DNA of 24,598 nt, taken from positions 1 to 24,598 of the forward strand of contig JBMZCV010000062.1 in NCBI GenBank assembly GCA_049613665.1. The letters run 5' to 3'. The position numbers and the translations under genes are program-made. Positions 7,756 to 20,900 of this stretch are shown here, in pieces (the first letter of the stretch is position 1; each line of letters starts with the position of its first letter). The DNA is from JBMZCV01 sp049613665. Lineage in GTDB: Bacteria; Bacteroidota; Bacteroidia; Chitinophagales; UBA2359. The notes under the pieces were generated by a model. The model made no database searches. It saw nothing but the letters and a program-made list of their open reading frames with translations, and was not told the DNA's origin.

Positions 7756-7787
7756 TTTGCTTTTTTAAATTCTTTATCGTAATATTG
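7756..7787 (+). promoter_or_regulatory. arsR promoter
   Basis: TTTG at 7756-7759, a 20-base spacer, then TAATATTG at 7780-7787 fits the Bacteroidota -33/-7 promoter with one mismatch. The -7 box forms the left half of the palindromic operator, so a bound repressor would block RNA polymerase. Confidence 0.65.
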
Positions 7788-7795
7788 CAATATTA
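7780..7795. promoter_or_regulatory. 16-bp palindromic ArsR operator
   Basis: TAATATTGCAATATTA is a perfect 16-bp palindrome ending 13 bases before the arsR ATG and overlapping the -7 box. Its symmetry, AT content and position fit binding by a dimeric ArsR/SmtB repressor, implying autoregulation relieved by metalloid. Confidence 0.7.
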
Positions 7796-7808
7796 AAATG
7801 AATAAAAA

Positions 7809-8135
7809 ATGGGCATATCAAAAACAGAAGGCTTCACGAAGTCTCAAAATCAGTTGGCCAATTTAATGAAAGCCATAGGACACCCTGCGAGAGTAGCGAT
7901 TATTGATTATTTGTTAAAACAAGAAACTTGCATCTGCAAAGATATTGTCGATGAATTGCCATTGTCGCAGCCTACAATTTCACAGCATTTAAAAGCTTTG
8001 AAAAATGTAGGTTTGATACAAGGAAACGTGACAGGAAATAGGGTTTGCTATTGCTTGGATAAAAAAGGCTTTCAGCAAATAGCCGCTTATTGTGGCGAAA
8101 TTTTCAATCAGTTGAACAAATCAAAATGTTGTTAG
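7809..8135 (+). CDS. arsR: ArsR/SmtB-family metalloid-responsive repressor
   Basis: A 108-residue winged-helix repressor. The N-terminal helices (NQLANLMKAIGHPARVAIIDYLL, about 14-36) are typical of the family. The metalloid-sensing Cys pair is at C41-I-C43 in ETCICKDIV, matching the CxC of arsenite-sensing ArsR proteins at the start of the DNA-binding region. The recognition helix-turn-helix is at about 53-70 (SQPTISQHLKALKNVGLI), and the wing GNVTGNRVCYCL carries C80 and C82. The protein ends KSKCC, so C107 and C108 could take part in metal binding. It should repress its own promoter through the palindrome at 7780-7795 and, with it, the DUF6428 gene downstream. The response to As(III) rather than another soft metal is inferred from the CxC position and the neighbour. 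Confidence 0.9.
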   Translation: MGISKTEGFTKSQNQLANLMKAIGHPARVAIIDYLLKQETCICKDIVDELPLSQPTISQHLKALKNVGLIQGNVTGNRVCYCLDKKGFQQIAAYCGEIFNQLNKSKCC

Positions 8136-8178
8136 CCTTTACCTTTAAATAAAAAAGAACTGTTTTTTTGCTAGGGGG

Positions 8179-8257
8179 AAACATACTATTTTTTTTAGGC
8201 TAAGGTAACCAAGCATTGCAAATTTAATGGCCTTTTGAACTGAAAAATAGTATGTTT
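8179..8257. repeat. 15-bp perfect inverted repeat between arsR and the DUF6428 gene
   Basis: AAACATACTATTTTT (8179-8193) is the exact reverse complement of AAAAATAGTATGTTT (8243-8257), with 49 bases between the arms. The arms start 43 bases after the arsR stop. No target-site duplication flanks them (GGGGG on one side, AAACT on the other). The structure could attenuate read-through, or be the scar of a small mobile element. Confidence 0.6.
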
Positions 8258-8336
8258 AAACTTTTGATAAAAAGTCTTTTAAAATCAATTATTAACGTAA
8301 GCAAATGCTTAATTAAGTTCAATTAAAAAATATAAC

Positions 8337-8819
8337 ATGAAATTATCAGAATTAAAAAATATCGTTGCGACACTAGAAGAGTTGCATTTTCAATTGCCAA
8401 ATGGCGATTTAGTACCTAGTCACTACCATGTTACAGAAGTTGGTTATGTCACGAAAAATTTTATTGATTGTGGAGGCACAGTTAGAGAAGAAAAAGTAGC
8501 TAATTTGCAGTTGTGGTTTGCTGATGATGTGTCTCATCGCTTACAGCCGCAAAAATTATTGAATATTCTCACGCTTTCCGAAAAAAAATTGGGTATTTCT
8601 TTAGATTTTGAAATTGAAGTAGAATATCAATCGGATACTATCGGCAAATATGGCTTGGATTTTAATGGTGAAAATATGGTTTTGACGAGCAAAAAAACAG
8701 CTTGTTTGGCTCTTGAGGCTTGTGCTATTCCAATAAAAAAAGTAGTAGAAAAAGAAAGCAGTTTTATGGAATTGGCGAGTAGTGATAGCGGCTGCTGTAG
8801 TAGTGGAAAATGCTGTTAA
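8337..8819 (+). CDS. DUF6428-family protein with Cys-rich tail (ArsR partner)
   Basis: A 160-residue cytoplasmic protein of the DUF6428 type commonly found next to arsR in Bacteroidota; its biochemical role is not known to me. The body contains HYHVTEVGYVTKNFIDCGGTVREE (about 29-52) and LQLWFADDVSHRLQPQKLL (about 57-75). HxHxTE and a conserved Asp-Cys-Gly-Gly suggest a possible metal or small-ligand site. The C-terminus ends SDSGCCSSGKCC, with Cys pairs at 153/154 and 159/160, echoing the CC end of ArsR next door. It lies 201 bases after arsR and is followed by a terminator, so here the unit ends after two genes. A metallochaperone or metalloid-sequestering role is inference. Confidence 0.75.
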   Translation: MKLSELKNIVATLEELHFQLPNGDLVPSHYHVTEVGYVTKNFIDCGGTVREEKVANLQLWFADDVSHRLQPQKLLNILTLSEKKLGISLDFEIEVEYQSDTIGKYGLDFNGENMVLTSKKTACLALEACAIPIKKVVEKESSFMELASSDSGCCSSGKCC

Positions 8820-8929
8820 TTTAGTTTTTAGTTGCTAATTTTGAGTTTTTAGTTTCCTTTGTAAAAGAAAAAGCATACCCAATTATTTAAAATCGAATAT
8901 GCCTTTGTTTTTATATAAAAAATTGAATT

Positions 8930-8968
8930 AATCCTTCAAGGTTTTAAAAACCTTGAAGGATTTTTTTT
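8930..8968. terminator. Bidirectional terminator between the DUF6428 gene and the giant gene
   Basis: AATCCTTCAAGGTT (8930-8943) pairs perfectly with AACCTTGAAGGATT (8949-8962) around a 5-base loop. Eight T residues run from 8961 to 8968 on the plus strand, and AT-rich DNA lies beyond the other side. It sits between two convergent stop codons (8817-8819 and 8980-8982) and can serve both. Confidence 0.85.
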
Positions 8969-8979
8969 GAAAAAACTAT

Positions 8980-11900
8980 CTATTTCTTCACAAACTTTTC
9001 GGTCGCTACCGTATTTCCATCATTTAAGCTGATGATATATACGCCAGCCGCATAATTTTCAATATCTAAAGTAATGCTATTGTCGTTTGGCAATACCATT
9101 TTTTGCTCTACCAAACGGCCTGTCAAATCATAAACATTTAGCTCTACTTTTTCGCTTGCTACAAAACTGCTGCTACTATAAATATTTATGAAATCGCTTG
9201 CAGGCACTGGCACAATTTGAATACTCACATCATTTCTTTCGGTTCTAACCAAATTAATAATCGTTGAACTTGTCGTTGTGCCATCAAAATCTGTTTGGTC
9301 TAGGCGATAATAATTTTTACCTTCTGTTGCTGCTTCATGCAAAAAGTCATATCGCTGTGTCGTTGTCGTTGTTCCTCCACCTTTTTGGCTTTCGATTGGC
9401 ACAAAAGTTTGGCCATCTTTGCTGTGATACAAAGTGAAATAAGCATTATCTTTTTCGGCTGCTGTCGTCCATTGAATCAAGTTTCCTTCATCTAAAATTT
9501 GGCCACCAAAATGCAATAATTCAATACTTACCAAATCAATGATAACGGCTATATCTGCCACAGATTGACAATTTTCGCCATCATCAACCAACAATTGATA
9601 TACAAAATCGTAGTCTGGAGCGAAAAACGGCCCAAGTGTTGTAATCGTATCCGCATTTAGCGTGTAAGTTTCCTCCTCAACTTCGCCATTAATAGCTATC
9701 ATAGAAGTTGCAGTATAGTTCACTCCATTTCCGCCTGTAACAGCAGCATAAATCGTATAAGTATTGTTTGGAACGTCTGTCGTATAATTCAATTCTATTT
9801 CAATTCTGTTGGCACAATTCGTAATATCGAAAGTGCCTGTCACTTCAAAATTGCCATCTGTTACCGTAAAACTTACCGTAATTGTTTCATCAAAATTGGC
9901 AGGAGCATTGAATGTCACTTCACCATTTTCGCCTATAACAATTTCGCCTACTGCTGGCTGTTCGACACTTACCAATATCACCGTTTCGCTATCGGCATCT
10001 GTCACATAATCCAATAAATTGAAGCTAATTGTTTCATTTGATTCCGCTTCAAAAATAATTGGCGATTGAATAACAGGTGCTTGCCCTGATATTGTTTGAC
10101 ATTCAGCAAGAATCGTGTTTTGGGTCAAAATACAAGTACTCAAATCGTCGCTTATAGTTGCTTCAAAATTTCCGCTATTTTCTAAGTCTAAAACAAGTGT
10201 ATAAATGCCATTTTCAGTTTCTACAAAGCCATTTGGCAATACATAGTTTGAACTAGCGATAACTGCTGGCGAGCCTCCTCCGATATTTTCAATAGTTACA
10301 AGATATTCGTCATCGTTTCCATCGTCGTTATTATCAACACAAGTTGCACTTAAATCAAAGCTAATGTCATCGACAATGAGCATTTCAATGGCTTGGCCAT
10401 AAGCTTCACAATCTGCATTGATACTTGGAAAATCTGACGGCTGTGCATTTTCGTCTAGTGGAGGTATCGTAAGCGTGACAATGTCGCTTGTGCCACCTTC
10501 GATAGTGCCTGTTACGGCTGGAATACTAACGACAATATCGCTATTTGTCAAGCTACAATCGGCTGCTGCAACTGTAATATCAAAGCTAGAAATTTCAAAA
10601 TTTACCGCACCTGTTCCAATATTATTGACTTCTATCGACCACTCGCCATTTGGGTCTCCTTCATATAAAGAAATCAATTCGAGGCAAGGAATAAGTCCTG
10701 CAAAAGCTGGCGTAATTGGTAAGTCTGTGCCTAGCAAGTTTTCGGCTACATTCATTTGCGAACCATCAGGAAAATTAATCAACAAAGGCTGAATAATCCA
10801 ATCTTCGCCTGTAATAACTGGACATAATTCGCCATTTGGCACACAACCCTCTTCTGGATTGTATAAAATCGGTTCGGTTACAGGTATTTCATCGGTAGTT
10901 TTTGCTGCAAAAGGTGTGCAATAATATGTTCCAGCAGGCAAATCACAAGCATTCGTATATTGGTAAGCATTGTTTTCGTCTGAAATATTCAGGCTAATAG
11001 CATTATCTAAACCGTTTTCATCTGTTATAGGAGAATCTGCTACTGCCCAACCAATTATCATTTCTTCTTGCAAAAAGAAATCTGAAACGCTCATATCTAA
11101 GCTTTCATCGCAACACAACACATTTTGTACGCCTACATTTGCGGTTGTGATATAGCAAGTTTCGGCACAAAAAACAGTTAAAATATTGCTGACAACTTCG
11201 CAATCTGCCTCCTCGTCACTAGAAACAGTTACGATTATTTCTGTTTCGCAATCAAAATCGCCAATGGTATAAGTTCCAATATTTGTAAAAATCAAAGTTT
11301 CGCCATTGAAGTTATTTGAAATGGTAAAAGACGAACTGCCTGCACCTAAATCATCGACGATAACATTTATTTCAAATGCCGTTTCGTTTACCGCTACGGT
11401 TTCAAAACTAACCACAGGATTGCAAGCATCTGTTTCGCAGTCGATAGGCAATGTGATTGTTTTTTCGCTGTCGCAATCGCTGTTGGCATCGCTATTTATG
11501 CTAAGGCTAAAATCCGAACCTTGCAAATCAACGCTCAAACTAGCGGTGTAAGTTTGGCCATTATCACTAGTATTAAAATTATTTGGCAACACATAATCTG
11601 CATTTAAAATAGCAGGAACGCCACCAGAAATATTAGAAACCGTCACTAAAATTTCGTCATCTATGCCATCATTATTCACATCGTTGCAAGCTGCTGAAAT
11701 GTCGAAATCAATATCATCAACGATTACAATTTCGGCAGGTTCGCCATAGCTTTCGCAACTGCTGCTGATATTCGGAAAATCGGCAGGCTGTGTGTTGGCA
11801 GGTGGCATCGTAATCACAATTTCGTTGCTTGTGCCTGCTGCAATTGTGCCAGAAACAGCTTCAATCGTTACTACTTGGTCTGTGATAATGTTTGAACATT

Positions 11901-14900
11901 CTGAAGCCGAAACGACAACATCGAAGCTAGGAACGCTAAAACCGACACTTCCTGTGCCTGTATTGTTTACGCTCAATACCCAATCGCCATTCGGATTGCC
12001 ATTGTAAAATTCGGCTAAGGTTGTGATGTCCAAACAAGGAATACCACCTATGAGAGCGAGTAAATTTTCGTCAATTGGAACAGGAGGAAAACCTAAAGCC
12101 TCCACGACATTAATAGTCGTTCCGTCAGGAAATGTCATCAAAAATGGGTCAATTATCCAGCCTGTGCCTTCTATTTGCGGACAAAGCGTTGCATTTGGAA
12201 TACAATTGTTTGCAGGGTCAAAAATAATTGGTTCAGTTGGTGGAATTTCTCCTGGCGTTTGCGAAATAAAAGGAGTCATTTCATACACACCAGCCTCTAA
12301 ATTGCAATCATTTGTGAAAGTATAATTGCCATTTTCATCACTTGGCCAAACACCCAAAGCATTGTCTAAATCACTAGCTTGCGTTATCGTATTTTCAGCC
12401 AAAGCCCATGCTATCACGTTTCCATCAACATTGATATTGCTGTTTGAGGTGCTAAAAGTGGCACTATCGCCGCAGCAAAGCACATTGTCGTCATTTGTTG
12501 TCGCTGTTCCTGCTTCGCAAAATGGACAATTATCTGTTAAACTCTCGCTTTGAATAACGCAAGCCGAATCGTCATTTCCTGCAATCGTAATGGTAACATT
12601 TGAATTAGCTGCAAATGGCCCAACGCTAACTACGCCTATTGAGGAGGCATTTTCTGTGCTGTTATTTAAATTATTGCTTATGGTATAGCTGCTATTTCCT
12701 TCGCCAAATTCGGTAATATTTACACTCACATAAAAATCAGAAGTATTTTCATCTGGGCAATTTGTGCCAAATAAAGCAGTAGGCGATGTGCAACCAAAGA
12801 AACAATCCGTTGGAATAGTTGCTGTTTTTGTCGCTTCGCAAAGGTCGTTTTGGCCTGCTTCGCTACTACTTACACTAACCGTTTGTGTTCCTACACTTCC
12901 TTCTGGCAAAATACTTGTATAAACACCATTGAATGTTTCACTAAAGCCATCTGGCAAAATATAATTTCCAATGCCTAATGCTGGACTTCCGCCAGAAATA
13001 CTGCTTATCGTCATTTCAAAACCATCGTCAATACTATTTCCATCAGCATCATAACAAGCTATCGCAAAATCAAAATTAATATCATCTACTACTACAATTT
13101 CTACGGCTTGGCCATAGTCTTCGCAATCTGCATCAATGGTTGGAAAGCCAGCAGGTTGTTCGTCATTTGGGGCAGGAATTTGAATAATAACAACATCGCT
13201 AGTACCGCCTGCAATTGTGCCTGAAACTGGCGGAACAATTGTTATTTCATCTTCCGAAATTAAAGCACAATCAGCCGCTGGAACAATCACATCGAAAGCA
13301 TCTAATTCGAAAAGTACATCGCCTGTTCCAATATTATTGACTTCAATTATCCATTCTCCATTCGGATTTCCATTGAAAAACTCGCCTAATGTTTCGATAA
13401 TACCCAAACATGGCAAACCGCCCAAAGTTTCAATCAAAGCTGGGGTAATGGCGACATCAAAACCGACCAAAGCCTCCGCTACATTGATGACATTTCCATC
13501 GGGGAAAGTGATGAGTAAAGGTTGTATTTCCCAATCTGTACCCGAAATTTGCGGACATAATTGTGCGTCTGGCAAACAATTGCTGGCAGGATTGAAAGTT
13601 ACAGGGTCTGGCTGTGGCACTTCGCCCGGCGTTTGAGCGACAAAAGGTGTAAAATAGTATGTACCTGCCGCTAAATCACAATCATTTGTATAAGCATAAT
13701 TGCCATTTTCGTCTGCTGGCCAAACACCTATTGCATTATTCAAATCATTTTCGCTCGTCACCGCATCATTTGCCAAAGCCCAAGCTACTGTAAAACCTGC
13801 ATCGACATCTGCATTTTGGGTACTTAAAACAACCTCATCATTGCAGCATAAAATATTGTTATTTAAAGTGTTTCCTGTACCTGCCGAACAGCCAGAACAG
13901 TCTGCTGTTAAAACATTACTTGTGACAAGGCAAGCATTATCTGTATCGCCAATAACGCTAATGGTTATGTTTGCGTTATTTGGAAAAGGCCCTGCTTGCG
14001 AAACGCCTGTTGTTGTAATGCTAAAGGTGCTATTATCAAAATCATTTGCAACCGTAAAGCTGTTATTTCCACTTCCCAAATTGCTGACATTGATATTGAT
14101 GTAGAAAAAATTGCCTTCTTCAATACAAGTTTCACCAAACAAAACAGTTGGGTTGATGCAAGTAGAAGGGCAAAATGGCAAGGTAATATTTTTTGAAACG
14201 CCACAATCATTATTTTGTCCATTTATGCTGCTACTTATTGTTACATTAAAGTTTGTTTCGCTCAAATCAGTAGAAACAATTTGCGTATAAGTATTTCCAT
14301 TTAGCTCAAAGCCATCTGGCAATATATATTCTCCAATGCCTAATGCTGGGCTTCCGCCAGAAATATTACTTATTGTCAATTCTATTCCATCGTAAACATC
14401 ATTTCCATCGCTATCATAGCAATTTGCTGAAAAATCGTAAGAAATAGCATCTACAACAACAATTTCTACCGATTCGCCAATATCATTACAGTTGGCATCA
14501 ATGGTTGGAAAATCTGGAATTTCAGTATTTGGATTTGGAATGACGATATCAACTTGATTGGTTGTACCAGCTTCTATTGTGCCAGAAACGGCATTGATAT
14601 TCGTGATTTCATCTACTTCCAATTCTAAACAATCGGTAGCATTTACAACTACATTAAAATCGGCAATATCGAAACTGACACTTCCTGTGCCTACATTTGT
14701 CGCCTCCACAGACCAAGTGCCGTTGGGGTCGCCGCTATACAAATCGGTCAAAGGCAAGCAAATTATGCCATCTGGTGCTGCAACGCCCAAAAGTCCTTGA
14801 TTGATTGGTGTAGTGCCAGGCAATCCCAAAGATTCTACGGCATTGACTTGTGAGCCATCTGGAAAATTGATGAATAAAGGCACAATTTCCCAACCATCTT

Positions 14901-17900
14901 CGCCTGTAATCGTAATGCAAATTTCGGCAAAAGGATTGCAACCCAAAGCAGGATTATAAGTAATTGGGTCTGCTTGCGGAATAGCTCCTGGAGCTTGCGA
15001 AATAAGTGGCGTAGCGTAGTATATTCCTGCTGCCAAAGTACAATCATTTGTAAAGCTAAAGCTGTTGTCTTCGTTGGCAGGTTCTATGCTAATGGCAGTA
15101 TTTAAATCGGCCGTATCCGTTATTTCATTTTCAGAAAAAGCCCAAGCAATAATCAAATTGTCTTCGATAATTGTTCCTCCTAAAGCAATATCGGCACTTT
15201 CGTCACAGCAAAAAACATTACTCGCCAACGGAATATTATTTCCTGTCGTACATTGCAAGCAGTTATTTGTTAAATTTTCTGACATATCATTGCAAAGCTC
15301 ATCATCATTGGCTACCAAAGTAATCATCACTTCGGTATCATTTGCATAATTTCCAAAAGTATAAAGTCCTGTCGCTGAAACCGTTTGCGAAGCAGAGCCT
15401 AAATTATCTGTAATTGTGTAAGTTGCTGAATTGCCAAAAGCGGTAATATTTACAACCGCTTCAAATCCATTTTGGTCAATACATTGTGTAGCATAAATAA
15501 CCGTTGGCGGTATGCAAATGCAAGGATCATCTACAATTGTTGCTGTCGCAGGGCAGTTGGTGCCATTTGTCGCATTTTCATTATTTGTTATTTCAAAATT
15601 ATAAGGAAAGTTATCAATTGTCGTTTCAAAAGTATAAGTATTTGCGATAGCGTCATAGCTTGCTGCATTTGGAAAAATGTATTCGCCATTTGGCAAAACA
15701 GCAGCAGCACCTCCGCTTAGATTAGCTACTGAAACGCTATACAATTGAGCATCTTTATCGACACATTCGGCATTAATTTCGCCAAAAGCAATATCGTCTA
15801 ACAACACAATTTGAACGGCATCGCCATAGTCTTCGCAAGCCGCATCAATAGCAGGAAAAAGCGATGGCAATGGTGGAATGAGTATTTCGATAGCATCAGT
15901 AGTGCCTACGGCAATAGTACCAGAAACCGCATCAATGGTTGTGATTTCGTCTTCCGTGAGTTCTGAACAACCTGCCGTCGAAACAAAAACATTAAATTCT
16001 GGAATGTCGAAACTCACACTTCCTGTGCCTATATTTGTTGCTTCGATAGACCAAGTGCCATTTGGGTCTCCTGTGTAAAGGTCTGTCAAAACAAGGCAAA
16101 GTGTGCCGCCTGGAGCAGCCAAATCTAAAGCCGCTTGATTGATAGGTAAATCTGGCGAACCAATGAGTTCTTCTGCTACATTGATTTGCGAGCCATCGGG
16201 AAAATTGACGATTAGAGGCAAAATTTCCCAACCGTCTTCACCGCTAATTGTTGGGCAAATTTCGGCAACTGGCGTACAGCCATTTGTAGGATTGTAGGTA
16301 ATGCTAGGCAAAACCACCTGCGGAGAAGGAATTTCGAGATTAATGCTAAAAGTAGTATTTGCGACAACTGTGCCGCTTGCACCTGCAATAAAACTTTCTT
16401 GGTTTTCAGTTATTAAACCACAACTAGCAGCATCTACTGTAACAAAAAAGTCTGGTACTGAAAAATCAAGCGAACCTACGCCAGAGTTGGTAATAGAAAT
16501 TGACCAAGTGCCATTTGGGTCTCCTGTATATAAATCTGCAAGCGGCAAACATGGCAGTTGGCCATTTGGAAGTCCGCTAACTAAGGCTGGCGTAATTTCT
16601 ATGCCGCCTAAAAAGTCATCATTTACATTTAGGAAACTGCCATCTGGAAAGCTAATAATGAGTTCGCTAATAGCCCAATCTTCGCCAGCTAACTGCGGAC
16701 AAATTTCGCCAACAGGCACACAACCGTTATCTGGGTCATATACGATAGGTGTTGGCGGGCCTATTTGCGGAGGCTGTTCAGAAATAAAAGGTGTTGCATA
16801 ATAAATACCTGCATCAAGGTCTCCATCATGCGTAAAGTCTAAATTGTAGCCACCAGATGTTGATTGAAAAATTAAATCGTTGGCAGTTGCTTCATTTACA
16901 CCATTTTCATCTGTGACAGCTTGCAATGGCGAAATCGCCCAACCAATTGTAAAATCTCCTGGTTCATCAAGTTGTGCTGTCGTATTTGTTATTTGAATAG
17001 CATCGCCCACACACAAAATATTATTGACTAAGGCATTCGCATTTCCAGCTTCGCAAACAGGACAATCTACCGTTCCTGAAAGCGTTTGCGAACAGCCATT
17101 ATCATCTTCAATAATGACAGTCCAAGCAGCTTGATGTGCTAACATATCGTTGGTTTGATTTGGCGAAGTAGCAGCAATTTGAATACCATTTTCAGAACCA
17201 CCTATTACATTTGCCAAGTCTATTTGCAAACCTAAATCACAATCGTAAACGATATTTGCACCGCTTAAATCATTAAAAACACTATAATCTAAGCTCAAAG
17301 TATTGACACAATTTGTATTGTTATCTGTTAAAACAGCATAGAAAGTGACATCAGTTCCATTTGCAATAATTTGGGCAGCAGGATTGTCTTCAAAATCTGG
17401 AAAATTATTATTGTCTAAAATTTCGCCACCATTTTCTGGGTCGCCATTATACCAAACGAAAGTAACATCGTCACTAGAAAGCTGACTTTCTAAACCATTT
17501 AGATTTATAGCTTCAGCATTGGCACAAAGCAAATTAGGCGTAGGTAAATTATCTGAAACATTTGGCAAATCATTTACAGGATAAACAAAACCACCTAAAT
17601 TTCGACAAGCTGTATTGTCGGCAGTAAATACTACAAAATAGCTATCTACTCCATTTGGCACAACATCAGTTGCATCATCAATGAGCGTTCCATTTTGTTG
17701 TGGATTGCCCAAATACCATTGAAAAGTGCCTGTTTCGCTTGTTACTTGGCTTTCTAAAAGGCTTAAATCAACGCTTGTATTTGGGCAAACGCCTGAAATT
17801 GTCGGCAAACTTAATACAGGCAATTCATTTTGTGTATAAGTGACAGCCGAAAACGCACTACAAGTTGTGGTATTATCCGTAAAACTCACAAAATAAGTGC

Positions 17901-20900
17901 TTTGGTCATTTGGCGTAACTAAAATATCGTTTTGAGCATCGGCCAAAATTTCATTTCCGCCCAGATTTGGGTCGGCATCATACCAGATAAATGTTCCTAT
18001 ATCATTTGTCAATTGGTTTTCTATATCTCGCAAATTGACGGTTTCATCGGGGCAAAATACTGGATTTGCTGCCAATAAAACAGGATTTGAATTGTAATTG
18101 GCTGACAAACAAACATAATTTGAACAACCTGTGGAGGGATTCGTAAATAAAGCACAATATTGTTCAGAACCTAAAGGCACAACAGCACTAGCATTTGAAA
18201 GCAAAGCACCGCCATTATTTGGTTCGCCCATATACCATTTGATATTTCCATTTTCATTTGTGATTTGACTTTCCACTGCCGTAAAATCAATGCTTTCGCC
18301 AGAGCAAACAGGAGCTAAAGTTGGCACAGACAATTGCGGCAAACTATACACATCAATGCTAATATTGTAAGTTTCGCCGCAAGCATTATTTTCATAAGGT
18401 TGATAATAAGCATAAAACTGTTGGCCATCATTAGGCACTACTTGCGTTGGGTCTGCAATAAGCTGTCCATCTGAATTAGGGTCGCCATTATACCATTCAA
18501 AAAAGCCATCTGGACTTAAATTTCCGACAAGCGGCTTATAATTTAGTAAGTTGATACTTTCTCCTTCGCATATTTCTGGTGGCGAAATACCATTTAGCAA
18601 CTGCACAGGTTTCATCATTGTTACAGCAATCGGCTCACCCAATACTGGGCAATCATCGCAAGGAAAAGGAAAGTTGATATTTTGACCATTATCTATTCCC
18701 ATATTGATGTCCCAATCTAATTCAATATCGCTCAAAGCAATCACATTTACCATCACAATATTAAAACTTTCACCACTAGGATTTCCTTCATTGGTACTAA
18801 GTCCCCAATTATTTTGATAGTAACATTGTTCATCGCAAGTAAAAATTAAAAATTCATCGCAAGAATCATGCAAGTTATTTAGGTTAGGAAAGTTGGAAAA
18901 AACACCACCTGGTAGTTCTATTGCTCCAAAAAGAAAATCCTCAGAAATAGGGTCTTGTGTGTCTGTCGTCACATCTTCTACGCATAGTTCTATATCGTAA
19001 GAAGTATAGCCAGAGCAAAATGGTAAATTTGGAATAGTAATCACGCCTCCTCCAAGGCCAGGTTCTCCCAAGCTAGGATATTCGGGAGCAGTAAATGTAC
19101 CACTGTCATTATAGCTCAAACTGCCTGCTGTTGCAGGATTTGTAGTGAAAGAAACAAAAGGCGTAAAATAGTAAGTTTCTCCAAAATTAAAATTTGAGCC
19201 ATTATTGATAAAAGTTTCTGGCGTTATTGTTCCAGGAGGCAAAAAAGGCCCTTCTAATACCGTTGTTGCATTTAGAAGTTGATCCATATTATCATAGGTT
19301 GATGGTGGCTCTGGTGTAACAGCCAAACCAATTTCATAGCCAGCTTGCGTTGTCAAAGCAGAAACATTGCTAATATCGAAACTTTCGCCAAAGCAAACAG
19401 AAACTGCTGTTGAGGTAGCATTTCCAGCTTTATTGTCGCAATCTGGGCAAGTTATTTCATAAGAACCTGTTGCTTGACAACTCGCTGGTGCATCTGCTAT
19501 TCCGATGGCATAGTTTACTGTTACAGGATTGTCGCCAGCCGAAAGGTCAGTAGCTCCACCAACATCTATGGTCAAATTGCCACAATTATCAGTTGGAGTT
19601 ACGCTACATTGTCCTATCACAAAATCACGGCCAAATTCTGGAACAGTATATACCATTGTTGGCGAAGTACTTCGGCTTGTTATTCCCATTTGTACGCCTC
19701 CTGTCAAGCAAGTTAATTCTGCTGTAAAGATTTGCTCTTCTGGCGTGCAACGGTCTGCTACATTCAAATAATGAGCATAAGAAGCACTCGTTCCATCTGC
19801 TAAAGCAATACCATTTTTATACCACTGAATGCTGTAATGAACACCATCTGCACCATTATTTACATTTGCGAACAAATTCAAATAGCTATCGGCACATTGA
19901 TTTGCAACAACATTTGTAATTCCTGTCAATTCAGGACACCCCAAACAGTTTTGTGTATGAAAACCTAAATTTTGATTACAAGAAGGGTCGCTAGGGTCAA
20001 GGATTTTTAAATTTATAATTTCGCCATCAGAGTATGGCCCAAAAGTAAAATTGCCTGTTGCGGTAGCAGTTTGCGTATTTCCTTGCGATGGCACAATATT
20101 GAGGCTTGAAGCATCGCCCAAATCGCTCAAATTTACAGTAATAACAAAATTGTCGTTTCCATCACAATCGCCAACCGTTACGGCAGCCGTAGCCAAATTA
20201 CAATTACTCAAACAGTTAATGGTAGGATTGAGTTCTAACTCACAATAGCCATTTGAAACGACAAAAGAAGCGGTACTACCATTGTCGCCAGACGAAAAAA
20301 CTTGTGTATTATTTTGTGGCATTGCATCAATCGTAAAATTCGGACAAGCAGTTGAACTAACGATAATAGAACAATCTGGGTCTTGAATATTTGTCGTATT
20401 ATCTATCGCAATATCATTTTCGTTTATAGCAGGATAAATATTAACAGATAAATTTTGTCCGCCATTAGCCAAAACAGAACCATCATTCGTGCAAGTCAAC
20501 GTCAAATTGTAAGAAGCAACTTCAATGTCGCAACTCAAATTTGCGAAGCTAATCATAGGTGAACTACTATTTTGATTAGAAGCATCAATGCCAGGCCCAG
20601 ACCAATTGTAGGTTACATTCGGAGCATTAGAAGGTTCAATATTTGCAGACAAAGTAAAATCTTCACTGGAACAAACATCAGTAGCACTTGTCTGTATGCC
20701 GTTGTAAGCTGGACAGCCGCCAAAAACATTGATATTGACAGGTGGTGAGCAAACCAACGAGCTAGTCGTAAATGCACTAATACTCAATTGGCTTTGCACA
20801 ACTTGGTAAGTCATAGAGCCTCCACCATTATTTTCTATCGTAATTTTCCACTCTCCGCTAGGATTTCCATCAAGGCCTGGAATAAAGCTAACAGGAACAG

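Noticed and set aside
7593..7796. 67-codon plus-strand frame before arsR
   Set aside because: It spans the arsR promoter and operator, is low-complexity, and overlaps the nitroreductase start.
8179..8257. Intact MITE
   Set aside because: The arms are perfect but there is no target-site duplication and no second copy in the window, so only an inverted repeat is claimed.
9809..20248. Many plus-strand and off-frame minus-strand open frames of 60-166 codons
   Set aside because: All are shadows of the giant gene. Repeated similar shadows simply mirror its tandem units.
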